Below the pieces are notes generated by a model that searched no databases, had not been told where the DNA came from, and saw nothing but the letters and a program-made list of their open reading frames with translations. Shown piece after piece: positions 11,064 through 18,508 of a stretch of 64,000 nt of DNA. This DNA comes from Paenarthrobacter nicotinovorans. Lineage in GTDB: Bacteria; Actinomycetota; Actinomycetes; Actinomycetales; Micrococcaceae. The first letter of the stretch is position 1, and each line of letters starts with the position of its first letter. Where the stretch lies: positions 1,736,001 through 1,800,000 of the forward strand of contig NZ_CP089293.1 of the NCBI RefSeq assembly GCF_021919345.1. The letters run 5' to 3'. A program made the translations under genes and the position numbers.

Positions 11064-12039
11064 CACCCGGAAGCCCACGTTCAAGCCGGCTGCCCGCCAA
11101 CCGGAACCTGCGGCGGGCCGTTCGGCCAAGCCCGGGGGCCATGACTCCGGCGCCATCATCAGTGCGCAACGGGATCTTGAACCTGACGTGAAACCGGCAG
11201 ATAAAGCCGGCCGCAAGTTGCCTGGGAAGACTGCTGACAAAGCCCCCGGAAAACCTGCCGGGAAGTCCGGCGGGAAGGCAGGCGCGACAGCAACCAAGTC
11301 TGCTGCGTCGTCCGGGGACAACATCATTGCGTTCCCCGAACCCAAGCGCAGGCGCCAACGCCGCATCGTGTGGTGGACGGTTTCCGTGGTGACCGCATTT
11401 ATTGCCGTGCTTATTGCCGGGGCAATCTTCTCGCCGGTATTGGCAGTACGGACCATCACGGTTGACGGCACCACCCTGCTGACGCCCGACGCCGTGCAGA
11501 AGGCGTTGTCCGGCCTCGAGGGCAAGCCGCTGCCGCAGGTCACTGAGCAGGACATCAATGAGCTCCTCAAACCCCTGGTCCAAGTCCGATCGGCAACGAT
11601 GGAGGCCCGGCCGCCGTCGGGGCTGTTGGTGCACATCAATGAGCGTGTTCCGGTGGCGCTGTTGAAGCAGGGCGATTCCTACATCATGGTTGACGTTGAT
11701 GGGGTCCAGTTGGGTGCGACGCAGGATCCCTCTGCCGTGGCACTGCCGTTGATCGATGCTGGTGCCGGATCGACCAATACGGAATTGTTCAAGGCGATCG
11801 CCGCGGTCCTGGATACCTTGCCTGCGGATGTCCGGGCCCGGATGTCGACGGCGTCTGCGGCTTCGGTCGACGCCGTGGAACTCAAACTCGTGGACGGAAA
11901 GACTGTAGTGTGGGGCAATGCCGAGGACAGGGAGCTGAAGGCGAAGGCACTTGAGGCACTGCTCAAGATGCCTGCCGATCCCAAGGTTCCCGTCAGCGTC
12001 TATGACGTCAGTGTTCCCCGGCATCCATTCACCAAATAG
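11056..12039 (+). CDS. ftsQ: Cell division protein FtsQ (POTRA domain)
   Basis: FtsQ is the bitopic divisome protein that links early and late division proteins. I choose GTG 11056, which has GGAGGC at 11045-11050 and overlaps the murC stop by eight bases; an in-frame ATG at 11029 would give nine more residues inside murC. A long basic Lys/Ala/Gly/Pro-rich cytoplasmic region of about 100 residues precedes one membrane helix (TVSVVTAFIAVLIAGAIF). Next come the POTRA domain, starting VRTITVDGTTLLTPDAV, and the FtsQ beta domain. It is the last gene before the ftsZ promoter region. Confidence 0.93.
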   Translation: MASTRKPTFKPAARQPEPAAGRSAKPGGHDSGAIISAQRDLEPDVKPADKAGRKLPGKTADKAPGKPAGKSGGKAGATATKSAASSGDNIIAFPEPKRRRQRRIVWWTVSVVTAFIAVLIAGAIFSPVLAVRTITVDGTTLLTPDAVQKALSGLEGKPLPQVTEQDINELLKPLVQVRSATMEARPPSGLLVHINERVPVALLKQGDSYIMVDVDGVQLGATQDPSAVALPLIDAGAGSTNTELFKAIAAVLDTLPADVRARMSTASAASVDAVELKLVDGKTVVWGNAEDRELKAKALEALLKMPADPKVPVSVYDVSVPRHPFTK

Positions 12040-12159
12040 GCAGCTTTGACGATGTAAATCCACTGCCGCCGGTAGCCCTTAATTTGCGACATTCCCACGA
12101 CACGCGCAAGCGGTCATTGCATGTGCGAACCATAGGAAATACCGTCGCAGTAGAGTTAC

Positions 12160-12191
12160 TTGACATAACTATAACCTTCAACTAGAGGGTT
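12160..12191 (+). promoter_or_regulatory. ftsZ promoter with overlapping imperfect dyad
   Basis: A consensus -35 TTGACA at 12160-12165 is followed after 17 bases by a weak -10 TAGAGG at 12183-12188. The -10 lies in an imperfect inverted repeat, AACCTTC (12173-12179), a five-base spacer, then GAGGGTT (12185-12191). The gap between ftsQ and ftsZ (218 bases) has no other gene. A dyad over the -10 could be an operator; no regulator is assigned here. Confidence 0.6.
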
Positions 12192-12257
12192 AAGGTCCAA
12201 GGATTCAAGTTGGACTCGATCAGTTTCGCTATAGGACACAAGCAAGGGGCACGAAAC

Positions 12258-13478
12258 GTGGCAGCACCGCAGAATTACCTGGCCGTCATCAAGGTCGTCG
12301 GCATCGGCGGCGGTGGCGTGAACGCAGTCAACCGCATGATCGAGGTCGGCCTTCGTGGAGTCGAGTTCATCGCCATCAATACTGACGCGCAGGCGCTGCT
12401 CATGAGCGACGCCGATGTCAAGCTTGACGTCGGCCGCGAGCTGACGCGCGGCCTTGGCGCCGGCGCAAACCCTGAGGTCGGCAAGCAGGCCGCCGAGGAC
12501 CACGCTGATGAGATCGAAGAAGTTCTCCGCGGCGCTGACATGGTCTTCGTAACCGCCGGCGAGGGCGGTGGCACCGGAACCGGTGGCGCCCCCGTTGTTG
12601 CGCGCATCGCCCGCTCCCTGGGCGCGCTGACCATTGGTGTGGTCACCCGTCCGTTCACGTTCGAGGGCCGTCGCCGTGCAGGTTCTGCCGAGGCCGGAAT
12701 CGACGCCCTCCGCGATGAAGTCGACACTTTGATCGTGATCCCCAACGATCGCCTCCTGTCCATCAGCGACCGCAATGTCTCTGTCCTTGACGCCTTCCGT
12801 TCCGCGGACCAGGTGCTCCTCTCAGGTGTCCAGGGCATCACGGACCTCATCACCACCCCCGGCCTCATCAACCTGGACTTCGCCGACGTCAAGTCGGTCA
12901 TGCAGGGTGCCGGCTCGGCCCTGATGGGCATTGGCTCGGCCCGCGGCGAGGACCGCGCGGTCAAGGCAGCGGAACTTGCCATTGCCTCGCCGCTCCTGGA
13001 GGCTTCCATCGATGGTGCGCATGGTGTTCTGCTCTCCATCCAGGGTGGCTCGGACCTCGGCCTCTTCGAAATCAACGAGGCGGCCCGCCTTGTCCAGGAA
13101 GTTGCCCACCCTGAGGCCAACATCATCTTCGGTGCTGTTATCGACGACGCCCTTGGCGACGAAGCACGCGTGACTGTCATCGCTGCAGGCTTTGACGACG
13201 TCAAGGCCACTTCGCCCTCCATGGATCAGTCCCGTCCGGCCCAGAACCCCGTACCGGCCGACCGCCCTGCTGCGCCGTCCAGCGCGCCGTCGAACGCTGC
13301 GGCTCCGCAGCACGCAACGGCTGGCATCGGCGCCGCAGGCTTGAGCAACTGGGGCCAGCAGCGTCCTGCCGCGTTGCCCGCGGACTCAGGCTTCGACGTC
13401 GACCTCCCCGCAGTGGTGGAGCCCGATCTTTCGGGCAGCCGCTCGGACGATCTCGATGTTCCTGACTTCCTGAAGTAA
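12258..13478 (+). CDS. ftsZ: Cell division GTPase FtsZ
   Basis: FtsZ is the tubulin homologue that polymerises into the Z-ring. I use GTG 12258, giving [19 protein letters not shown], with AAGGGG upstream at 12244; a TTG at 12210 would add 16 unlikely residues. The tubulin signature [10 protein letters not shown] is at about residues 102-111, and the T7 loop [11 protein letters not shown] near 206 carries the catalytic aspartate. A variable Pro/Ala/Gln-rich linker leads to the C-terminal peptide [10 protein letters not shown], the docking site for partners such as SepF. It has its own promoter upstream and is followed closely by pgeF. Confidence 0.97.
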   Translation: MAAPQNYLAVIKVVGIGGGGVNAVNRMIEVGLRGVEFIAINTDAQALLMSDADVKLDVGRELTRGLGAGANPEVGKQAAEDHADEIEEVLRGADMVFVTAGEGGGTGTGGAPVVARIARSLGALTIGVVTRPFTFEGRRRAGSAEAGIDALRDEVDTLIVIPNDRLLSISDRNVSVLDAFRSADQVLLSGVQGITDLITTPGLINLDFADVKSVMQGAGSALMGIGSARGEDRAVKAAELAIASPLLEASIDGAHGVLLSIQGGSDLGLFEINEAARLVQEVAHPEANIIFGAVIDDALGDEARVTVIAAGFDDVKATSPSMDQSRPAQNPVPADRPAAPSSAPSNAAAPQHATAGIGAAGLSNWGQQRPAALPADSGFDVDLPAVVEPDLSGSRSDDLDVPDFLK

Positions 13479-13500
13479 GCCCCGTTCGGAGAAGAAGTAC

Positions 13501-14217
13501 TTGGTGTTTTTGTGGCGCGATGAGGTCCGGCCCGGCGTCTCCGTAGCATTCACTGATACGGGCGCCGGGAACCTGGCCCTCCACGTGGGGGACAATCCCG
13601 GCGACGTGCAGCTCCGCCGTACCGGGCTGGAGCAGTCGGCAGGGTTGGGCTCCAAGCGATTCCAATTCATGGACCAAGTGCATGGAAACCATGTGGAGTT
13701 CATTGCTTCGCACGGTTCCGGGCCCACCGCCGATGCCATGGTGTCTGCGGCCGTACTGCCCAACGGTGCGCCCCAACCGTTGGCAGTCATGGTCGCCGAT
13801 TGCGTACCGGTGGTTCTGGTAGGGATCGACTCCGGAGATCGCCCCGTTATCGCCGTGGCCCACGCCGGTCGCCCGGGTGTTGCCGCCGGAATCGTTTCTT
13901 CCACGGTGGCCGAAATGCGGCACCGGGGTGCGCTGGATATCCAGGCATGGGTGGGTCCCTCAATTTGTGGAAACTGCTATGAGGTCCCGGAGCAGTTGCG
14001 GTCCGAGGTCGCGGAAAAGGTTCCTGCGACGTGGTCTTCCACATCGTGGGGAACTCCTTCCCTGGACCTGCCTGCGGGTGTCCGGGCCCAATTGGACGCT
14101 GCCGGCGTTGCCGTGGAGTACCTGGGGGAGTGCACGTTGGAGAGCGACTCGCTGTTTTCATACCGGCGGGACTCCCGTACCGGTCGATTCGCAGGATTGG
14201 TGTGGACGCATGACTAG
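13501..14217 (+). CDS. pgeF: YfiH/PgeF family multicopper-oxidase-like protein
   Basis: This is a member of the laccase-domain DUF152 family (YfiH, PgeF), described as an editing factor that keeps wrong amino acids out of the peptidoglycan stem, and also as a purine nucleoside phosphorylase/deaminase. Conserved metal-site residues are seen in MDQVHGNHV, MVADCVPVVL and AVAHAGRPGVAAGIV. The start is TTG 13501 or GTG 13504, nine or twelve bases after GGAG at 13488. It sits between ftsZ and yggS, the usual actinobacterial order, and overlaps yggS by eight bases. Which activity applies cannot be told from sequence. Confidence 0.88.
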   Translation: MVFLWRDEVRPGVSVAFTDTGAGNLALHVGDNPGDVQLRRTGLEQSAGLGSKRFQFMDQVHGNHVEFIASHGSGPTADAMVSAAVLPNGAPQPLAVMVADCVPVVLVGIDSGDRPVIAVAHAGRPGVAAGIVSSTVAEMRHRGALDIQAWVGPSICGNCYEVPEQLRSEVAEKVPATWSSTSWGTPSLDLPAGVRAQLDAAGVAVEYLGECTLESDSLFSYRRDSRTGRFAGLVWTHD

Positions 14218-14959
14218 CCCAGGCAACGGCGACGCCCCCCGGCACGGTGACGCGCGTTCTGCGGAACTTGCGGAGCGTCTCGATGCTGTAAGTCACCGGA
14301 TCAAGGCCGCTACTGTTGCCGCCGCCCGCTCCGACACTCCCCGGCTGATCGTCGTGACCAAGTTCCATCCCGCGGACGATGTCCGCAGGTTGGCCGCCCT
14401 CGGGATCGCCGATGTTGGCGAAAACCGCGATCAGGAGGCCGCCGCAAAGGCTGCCGGGCTTACTGAACTGGACATCCGCTGGCATTTCATCGGCCAGCTT
14501 CAAAGCAACAAGGCCAAATCCGTGGCCAAATATGCGTCTTCGGTCCAATCGATCGACAGGCCCCAACTGGTTGATGCCCTGGCAAAGGCTGTCGCCCGTG
14601 AGCAGGACGCCACGGGCAGGGCAGACCTTGATTGCTTCATCCAGGTCAGCTTGGAGAACGACGCCGGTACCCACCGGGGCGGTGCCGCTCCGGCAATGGT
14701 CGGGGACCTCGCCGCCCGGATCGAGTCGGCGGCCGGCCTGCGTTTGTGCGGGCTCATGGCGGTCGCGCCACTCGGCGCGGACCCCGAAGAAGCGTTCGCG
14801 AACCTGGCCGGCATTTCTGCCGCACTGCGTGCCGACCATCCGTCCGCGACGGCGATTTCCGCCGGCATGAGCCAGGACCTGGAGGCCGCTGTGAAGTTCG
14901 GGGCGACACACCTGAGAATTGGCTCCGATATTCTCGGTTCACGTCCGGCCGTGGGGTAG
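14210..14959 (+). CDS. yggS: YggS family PLP homeostasis protein
   Basis: This PLP-binding fold-type III protein (PLPBP family) buffers free pyridoxal phosphate and has no clear enzymatic reaction. The start is ATG 14210, eight bases inside pgeF. The PLP lysine is K51 in IVVTKFHPADDV. WHFIGQLQSNKAK, GLMAVAPL and SAGMSQDLEAAVKFGATHLR are family signatures, and the last binds the phosphate. It is 249 aa including a 15-residue N-terminal extension. It is the last gene of the ftsZ-pgeF-yggS run; an 85-base gap with a dyad separates it from sepF. Confidence 0.92.
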   Translation: MTSPGNGDAPRHGDARSAELAERLDAVSHRIKAATVAAARSDTPRLIVVTKFHPADDVRRLAALGIADVGENRDQEAAAKAAGLTELDIRWHFIGQLQSNKAKSVAKYASSVQSIDRPQLVDALAKAVAREQDATGRADLDCFIQVSLENDAGTHRGGAAPAMVGDLAARIESAAGLRLCGLMAVAPLGADPEEAFANLAGISAALRADHPSATAISAGMSQDLEAAVKFGATHLRIGSDILGSRPAVG

Positions 14960-14967
14960 CGTCAAAG

Positions 14968-14996
14968 TATTGGAATGACGGGCCGGGGTTCCAATA
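14968..14996. promoter_or_regulatory. Perfect 8-bp dyad upstream of sepF
   Basis: TATTGGAA (14968-14975) and its exact complement TTCCAATA (14989-14996) flank a 13-base GC-rich spacer. The dyad starts nine bases after the yggS stop and 49 bases before the sepF start. It could be an operator or a hairpin in the yggS-sepF transcript. No T-run follows, so a simple terminator is less likely. Confidence 0.5.
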
Positions 14997-15044
14997 TGTC
15001 AAGTCATGGCGGCCCGCCTACTGCAGAAATGATAGGAGTGCACC

Positions 15045-15581
15045 ATGGCTGGCGCTCTGCGCAAGACAATGATCTATCTTGGGCTCGCCGACGGCGATGA
15101 ACACTACGAATCTGAGCAGTCCGTCGCCGCGCACCACGACGAAGAACGCCCCCAGACACAGGATCGGGAAGAGCGACGCGCGCCCGCTCCCGTCCGGGAA
15201 GTTGTCCGTGAAATGCCCCCTGTTGAGGTCGAAGAGGAATACCGCGCACCCGTGACACCAATTAAGCGTGCGGCGTCCAGCCGCGAAGATGCCTCTGGCT
15301 TGAGGCAGATCACCACCGTTCACCCCCGCTCCTACAACGATGCCAAGGTCATCGGTGAAAGTTTCAGGGATGGCATTCCGGTCATCATGAACGTCACCGA
15401 CATGGGTGAAGCGGACGCCAAGCGCCTGGTGGACTTCTCCGCCGGCCTGGTCTTCGGCCTGCACGGCAGTATCGAGCGGGTTACCAACAAGGTCTTCCTG
15501 TTGTCGCCGTCGTACGTTGAAGTCATCGGAGATGACAAGAAGGCCAGCGAAACGCAGGCCAGCTTCTTCAACCAGAGCTGA
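15045..15581 (+). CDS. sepF: Cell division protein SepF
   Basis: SepF is the membrane anchor of FtsZ in Gram-positive bacteria that lack FtsA/ZipA. The start is ATG 15045 behind GATAGGAG. The N-terminal [18 protein letters not shown] is the amphipathic membrane-targeting helix. A charged linker of about 65 residues leads to the C-terminal SepF domain (from about residue 85, [11 protein letters not shown], to [11 protein letters not shown]). Length is 178 aa. No ftsA was seen in the window, which fits SepF as the anchor for the FtsZ encoded just upstream. Confidence 0.94.
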   Translation: MAGALRKTMIYLGLADGDEHYESEQSVAAHHDEERPQTQDREERRAPAPVREVVREMPPVEVEEEYRAPVTPIKRAASSREDASGLRQITTVHPRSYNDAKVIGESFRDGIPVIMNVTDMGEADAKRLVDFSAGLVFGLHGSIERVTNKVFLLSPSYVEVIGDDKKASETQASFFNQS

Positions 15582-15598
15582 CAACAGTCTTTTCGCGG

Positions 15599-15628
15599 AT
15601 GCCAGGCGGGTCAACCTGCCTGGCATCT
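15599..15628 (+). terminator. Hairpin after sepF
   Basis: A 12-bp stem (GATGCCAGGCGG with CTGCCTGGCATC, one G-U pair) lies 18 bases after the sepF stop. The downstream sequence is only mildly T-rich, so it may attenuate rather than fully terminate before yggT. Confidence 0.5.
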
Positions 15629-15688
15629 GTGTTGCAATAGTAGGGACCGATCCGCATTCCGGAACAAGTGGGAGATCTGAGCTAACTC

Positions 15689-15976
15689 GTGGGCATTGTT
15701 TTCGGCCTTATCCATATTGTGTTGTTTCTGTTCTTCATCACGCTGATCATCCGCCTGGTCTTTGAATGGGTGCAGATGTTTGCGCGCCAGTGGCGCCCCA
15801 GGGGTGTGGCATTGGTTACAGCACATGTGGTCTACTCCGTCACGGATCCTCCCCTGGGAAGGCTTCGTCGACTGATACCGCCATTGCAGCTGGGTGGAAT
15901 ATCCCTGGATTTGGGCTTCCTGATCCTGATCATTGCCGTGAGCATCGCCATGGCAGTGACCTTCAGTCTGGCCTGA
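15689..15976 (+). CDS. YggT family membrane protein
   Basis: This is a 95-residue integral membrane protein with two hydrophobic segments, FGLIHIVLFLFFITLIIRLV at about residues 5-24 and LGFLILIIAVSIAMAVTFSL near the C-terminus. The motif TDPPLGRLRRLIPP, between them, is the YggT signature. The function is not settled; the family is found beside sepF and divIVA in actinobacteria and firmicutes and is thought to serve division or envelope growth. The start is GTG 15689, preceded by GGGAGATCTGAGC. It lies between sepF and wag31 as expected. Confidence 0.85.
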   Translation: MGIVFGLIHIVLFLFFITLIIRLVFEWVQMFARQWRPRGVALVTAHVVYSVTDPPLGRLRRLIPPLQLGGISLDLGFLILIIAVSIAMAVTFSLA

Positions 15977-16021
15977 TTGCCCGCGGAACCTGGACCACCG
16001 ATGGTTCACAGGCCGCAAATT

Positions 16022-16070
16022 CTCCAAATCAACACGATGGTGTTGAATTGGAGGAACAAGATGTTATTTA
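16022..16070 (+). promoter_or_regulatory. wag31 promoter region with long dyad
   Basis: An inverted repeat with 14-base arms (16022-16035 and 16040-16053; one A-A mismatch; four-base loop GATG) joins CTCCAAATCAACAC to GTGTTGAATTGGAG. Its right arm contains a possible -35 TTGAAT (16043-16048), followed after 16 bases by TATTTA (16065-16070). The overlap of dyad and promoter suggests an operator; an RNA hairpin in a transcript from yggT is the alternative. Confidence 0.5.
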
Positions 16071-16131
16071 GGTACCGTAGTTTTGAACGGCCGGAAGGCC
16101 TACTGACTAACTAGACCAACGAGGTGACCAG

Positions 16132-16821
16132 ATGGCTTTGACGCCAGAAGACGTTGTCAACAAGCGCTTTCAGCCGACCAAGTTCCGCGAAGGCTACGAC
16201 CAGGACGAGGTCGATGACTTCCTGGACGAGATCGTGGTGGAACTGCGCCGCTTGAACCAGGAAAATGACGAGCTCCGCAAGAAGCTCGGCGAGGCTGGTT
16301 CGGCTGTGCCCGCTGCAACTGCTGCGGCTCCGGTCGTCGAGAAGGTTCCGGCTCCCGTCAAGGTCGACAAGGAAGCCGAGGCGAAGGCCGAGGCTGAAGC
16401 GAAGGCCGCCGAAGCTGCCAAGAAGAAGGAAGCTGAGCAGGCTGCCGCCGCTGCCAAGGCCCCGGCCGCCAGCAACAGCGTTACCCCCTCCGCTGAATCC
16501 GCTGCAGGCCTGCTCGCCATGGCGCAGCAGATGCACGACAAGCACGTCTCCGACGGTGCGCAGCAGAAGGAAAAGATCATTGCCGAGGCTCAGATCGAGG
16601 CTTCCAGCCTCGTGAACGATGCCCAGGAAAAGTCCCGCAAGATCCTTGGTGCTCTCGAGCAGCAGCGTTCCGTCCTGGAGCGCAAGGTTGAGCAGCTCCG
16701 TGGCTTCGAGCGTGACTACCGTTCACGCCTGAAGGCTTACATCGAAGGCCAGCTGCGCGATCTCGATGCCCGTGGTTCCGTTGCTGCCCCCGAGGTCGGC
16801 GAAGCAACCGCAGACGTTTAG
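16132..16821 (+). CDS. wag31: DivIVA family polar growth protein Wag31
   Basis: This coiled-coil scaffold marks poles and septa and directs cell-wall growth in actinobacteria. The start is ATG 16132 behind CGAGGTGACC. The N-terminal DivIVA domain is clear: ALTPEDVVNKRFQPTKFREG, then a coiled coil with DEVDDFLDEIVVELRRLNQE. An Ala/Lys/Glu/Pro-rich linker (about residues 58-120) separates it from a second coiled coil (about 125-215). It is 229 aa. A terminator hairpin follows directly, and lspA begins 98 bases downstream. Confidence 0.95.
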   Translation: MALTPEDVVNKRFQPTKFREGYDQDEVDDFLDEIVVELRRLNQENDELRKKLGEAGSAVPAATAAAPVVEKVPAPVKVDKEAEAKAEAEAKAAEAAKKKEAEQAAAAAKAPAASNSVTPSAESAAGLLAMAQQMHDKHVSDGAQQKEKIIAEAQIEASSLVNDAQEKSRKILGALEQQRSVLERKVEQLRGFERDYRSRLKAYIEGQLRDLDARGSVAAPEVGEATADV

Positions 16822-16832
16822 CAAGTATTCTG

Positions 16833-16869
16833 AAAGCCGGTGGCTGAGGACTCCTCGGCCACCGGCCTT
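16833..16869 (+). terminator. Rho-independent terminator after wag31
   Basis: A long stem pairs AAAGCCGGTGGCTGAGGA with TCCTCGGCCACCGGCCTTT, with one bulge and one wobble pair, starting 12 bases after the wag31 stop. Short T-rich sequence (CCTTTGCTGTT) follows. It should end wag31 transcripts before lspA. Confidence 0.75.
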
Positions 16870-16919
16870 TGCTGTTAAAGACCAATAACAGACCGCCACG
16901 CCTCCCGAATGAAAGCACT

Positions 16920-17519
16920 ATGACCGACGACCTAACTGACGACGCCTCACAGCCGGCACCCACCGTGCAACGTAAGTGGCGTCCGGCCATGCTGTGGCTT
17001 TTTGCCGGCTTCGCTGCGTTCGCCTACGCGTTTGACCAGCTCACCAAGCTCTGGGTTACGAGCACCATGACCGAGGGGGAGCGCATTCCGGTACTGCCTC
17101 CGTTGCTGCACTGGTACTTCATCAGGAACTCCGGGGCCGCGTTCTCCATTGGCGAGAATGTGACGTGGATTTTCACGATCATTATGGCGGCGGTATCGGT
17201 GGCCATCCTGTTCCAGCTTCGTCGCCTGGGCTCTGCATGGTGGGCGCTCTCCTTGGGCCTTCTCCTGGGAGGAGCACTGGGCAACCTGACGGACCGCTTG
17301 TTCCGGGAGCCTTCGTTCGCCATGGGTCACGTGGTCGATTTCATCCAGCTGCCGAATTTCGCCATCTTCAACATCGCTGACTCCGCGGTGGTGTCCGGCG
17401 TCGTCATCATCTGTTTGCTGACCTTGCGGGGTATTGGCATGGACGGCAAGCGCCATGTCGCCGCCGCGAAGTCTTCCAAGGACGCCAAGCCGGCCGGCGG
17501 AGGCCCCGCCGGTGAGTGA
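16920..17519 (+). CDS. lspA: Signal peptidase II (lipoprotein signal peptidase) LspA
   Basis: LspA is the membrane aspartic protease that removes signal peptides from prolipoproteins after diacylation. I start at ATG 16920 ([11 protein letters not shown]), which leaves a short acidic cytoplasmic leader. Four membrane helices are visible. The catalytic aspartates lie in [14 protein letters not shown] and [13 protein letters not shown], and [14 protein letters not shown] is another signature. The C-terminal tail is basic and Lys/Gly-rich. The stop overlaps the rluD start by eight bases. Length is 199 aa. Confidence 0.94.
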   Translation: MTDDLTDDASQPAPTVQRKWRPAMLWLFAGFAAFAYAFDQLTKLWVTSTMTEGERIPVLPPLLHWYFIRNSGAAFSIGENVTWIFTIIMAAVSVAILFQLRRLGSAWWALSLGLLLGGALGNLTDRLFREPSFAMGHVVDFIQLPNFAIFNIADSAVVSGVVIICLLTLRGIGMDGKRHVAAAKSSKDAKPAGGGPAGE

Positions 17520-18438
17520 CGCTGTGGTTGTACCTGACCATCTGGCCGGCGTCCGCGCGGATGCCGGACTGGCCCAGCTGCTGGACATATCCCGCTCGGC
17601 CGCGGCCCTGTTGATCGCCGAAGGGAACGTTACGAGCGCCGGTGCGCCCTTGGGGAAGTCGGCAAAGCTTGTGGCCGGTGCGGTGCTGGACGTCACGGTT
17701 CCCGACCGGCGTGACCCCCTTGAAGTGGTGGAGGAAGTTGTGGAAGGCCTGAAAATCCTGCTGGATGACGAAGACTTCGTTGTCATCGACAAGCCTGTGG
17801 GGGTTGCGGCGCATCCGTCTCCCGGGTGGGTTGGACCCACAGTGGTTGGCGGTCTCGCCGGGGCGGGGTACAGGATTTCCACGTCCGGAGCGCCGGAGCG
17901 CGCCGGCATCGTCCACAGGCTCGACGTTGGCACGTCCGGTGTCATGGTCGTAGCCAAGACCGAGCATTCGTACACGGTGCTCAAGCGGGCTTTCAAGGAG
18001 CGCACCGTGGACAAGGTTTACCACGCCGTTGTCCAAGGGCTGCCCGATCCCTTGGTCGGAACCATTGATGCACCGATCGGCCGGCACCCGGGCCACGACT
18101 GGCGCTTCGCCGTCATCGAGGACGGTCGTCCGTCCGTTACCCACTACGAGGTCCTGGAAGCCTTCGGTAAGGCGACCCTGGTGGAAGTCCATCTGGAGAC
18201 CGGACGGACGCACCAGATCCGTGTCCACTTCTCGGCGCTGCGCCACCCGTGTGCCGGAGATCTCACCTATGGCGCCGATCCCCGTCTTGCGGCAACGCTG
18301 GGGCTGACCAGGCAGTGGCTGCACGCCCGCCAGCTCGGCTTCACGCACCCCCGCACCGGCGAATGGGTGGAAGTTGCCAGCGATTATCCGGCGGACCTCC
18401 AGTACGCCTTGGATCTGTTGGAAACGGGTTCGGCCTGA
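17512..18438 (+). CDS. rluD: RluA-family 23S rRNA pseudouridine synthase
   Basis: This is an RluA/RluD-type enzyme that converts uridine to pseudouridine in ribosomal RNA. I use GTG 17512, twelve bases inside the lspA end region and behind GGAGG at 17500. An N-terminal S4-like RNA-binding segment ([20 protein letters not shown]) is followed by the catalytic domain with [15 protein letters not shown], whose aspartate is the nucleophile, and by [19 protein letters not shown]. It is about 308 aa. It follows lspA in many Gram-positives. The exact uridine target (RluD type or other) cannot be assigned. Confidence 0.9.
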   Translation: MSDAVVVPDHLAGVRADAGLAQLLDISRSAAALLIAEGNVTSAGAPLGKSAKLVAGAVLDVTVPDRRDPLEVVEEVVEGLKILLDDEDFVVIDKPVGVAAHPSPGWVGPTVVGGLAGAGYRISTSGAPERAGIVHRLDVGTSGVMVVAKTEHSYTVLKRAFKERTVDKVYHAVVQGLPDPLVGTIDAPIGRHPGHDWRFAVIEDGRPSVTHYEVLEAFGKATLVEVHLETGRTHQIRVHFSALRHPCAGDLTYGADPRLAATLGLTRQWLHARQLGFTHPRTGEWVEVASDYPADLQYALDLLETGSA

Positions 18439-18496
18439 TTCCATTGACCTGAAGTCCGGTGCCGTTGCGGTCCGTTTCCTCCCCGACCCGGGACGG

Positions 18497-18502
18497 TAGA
18501 CT
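18497..18502 (+). promoter_or_regulatory. dnaE -10 hexamer, leaderless start
   Basis: TAGACT ends six bases before the GTG at 18509 (and three before the tandem GTG at 18506). With the usual 6-7 base distance to +1, transcription would begin at or near the start codon. No Shine-Dalgarno sequence is seen. Confidence 0.6.
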
Positions 18503-18508
18503 GTCGTG

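Noticed and set aside
18439..18505. Conventional -35 box for dnaE
   Set aside because: No hexamer near TTGACA lies 16-19 bases before TAGACT; only the -10 is supported.
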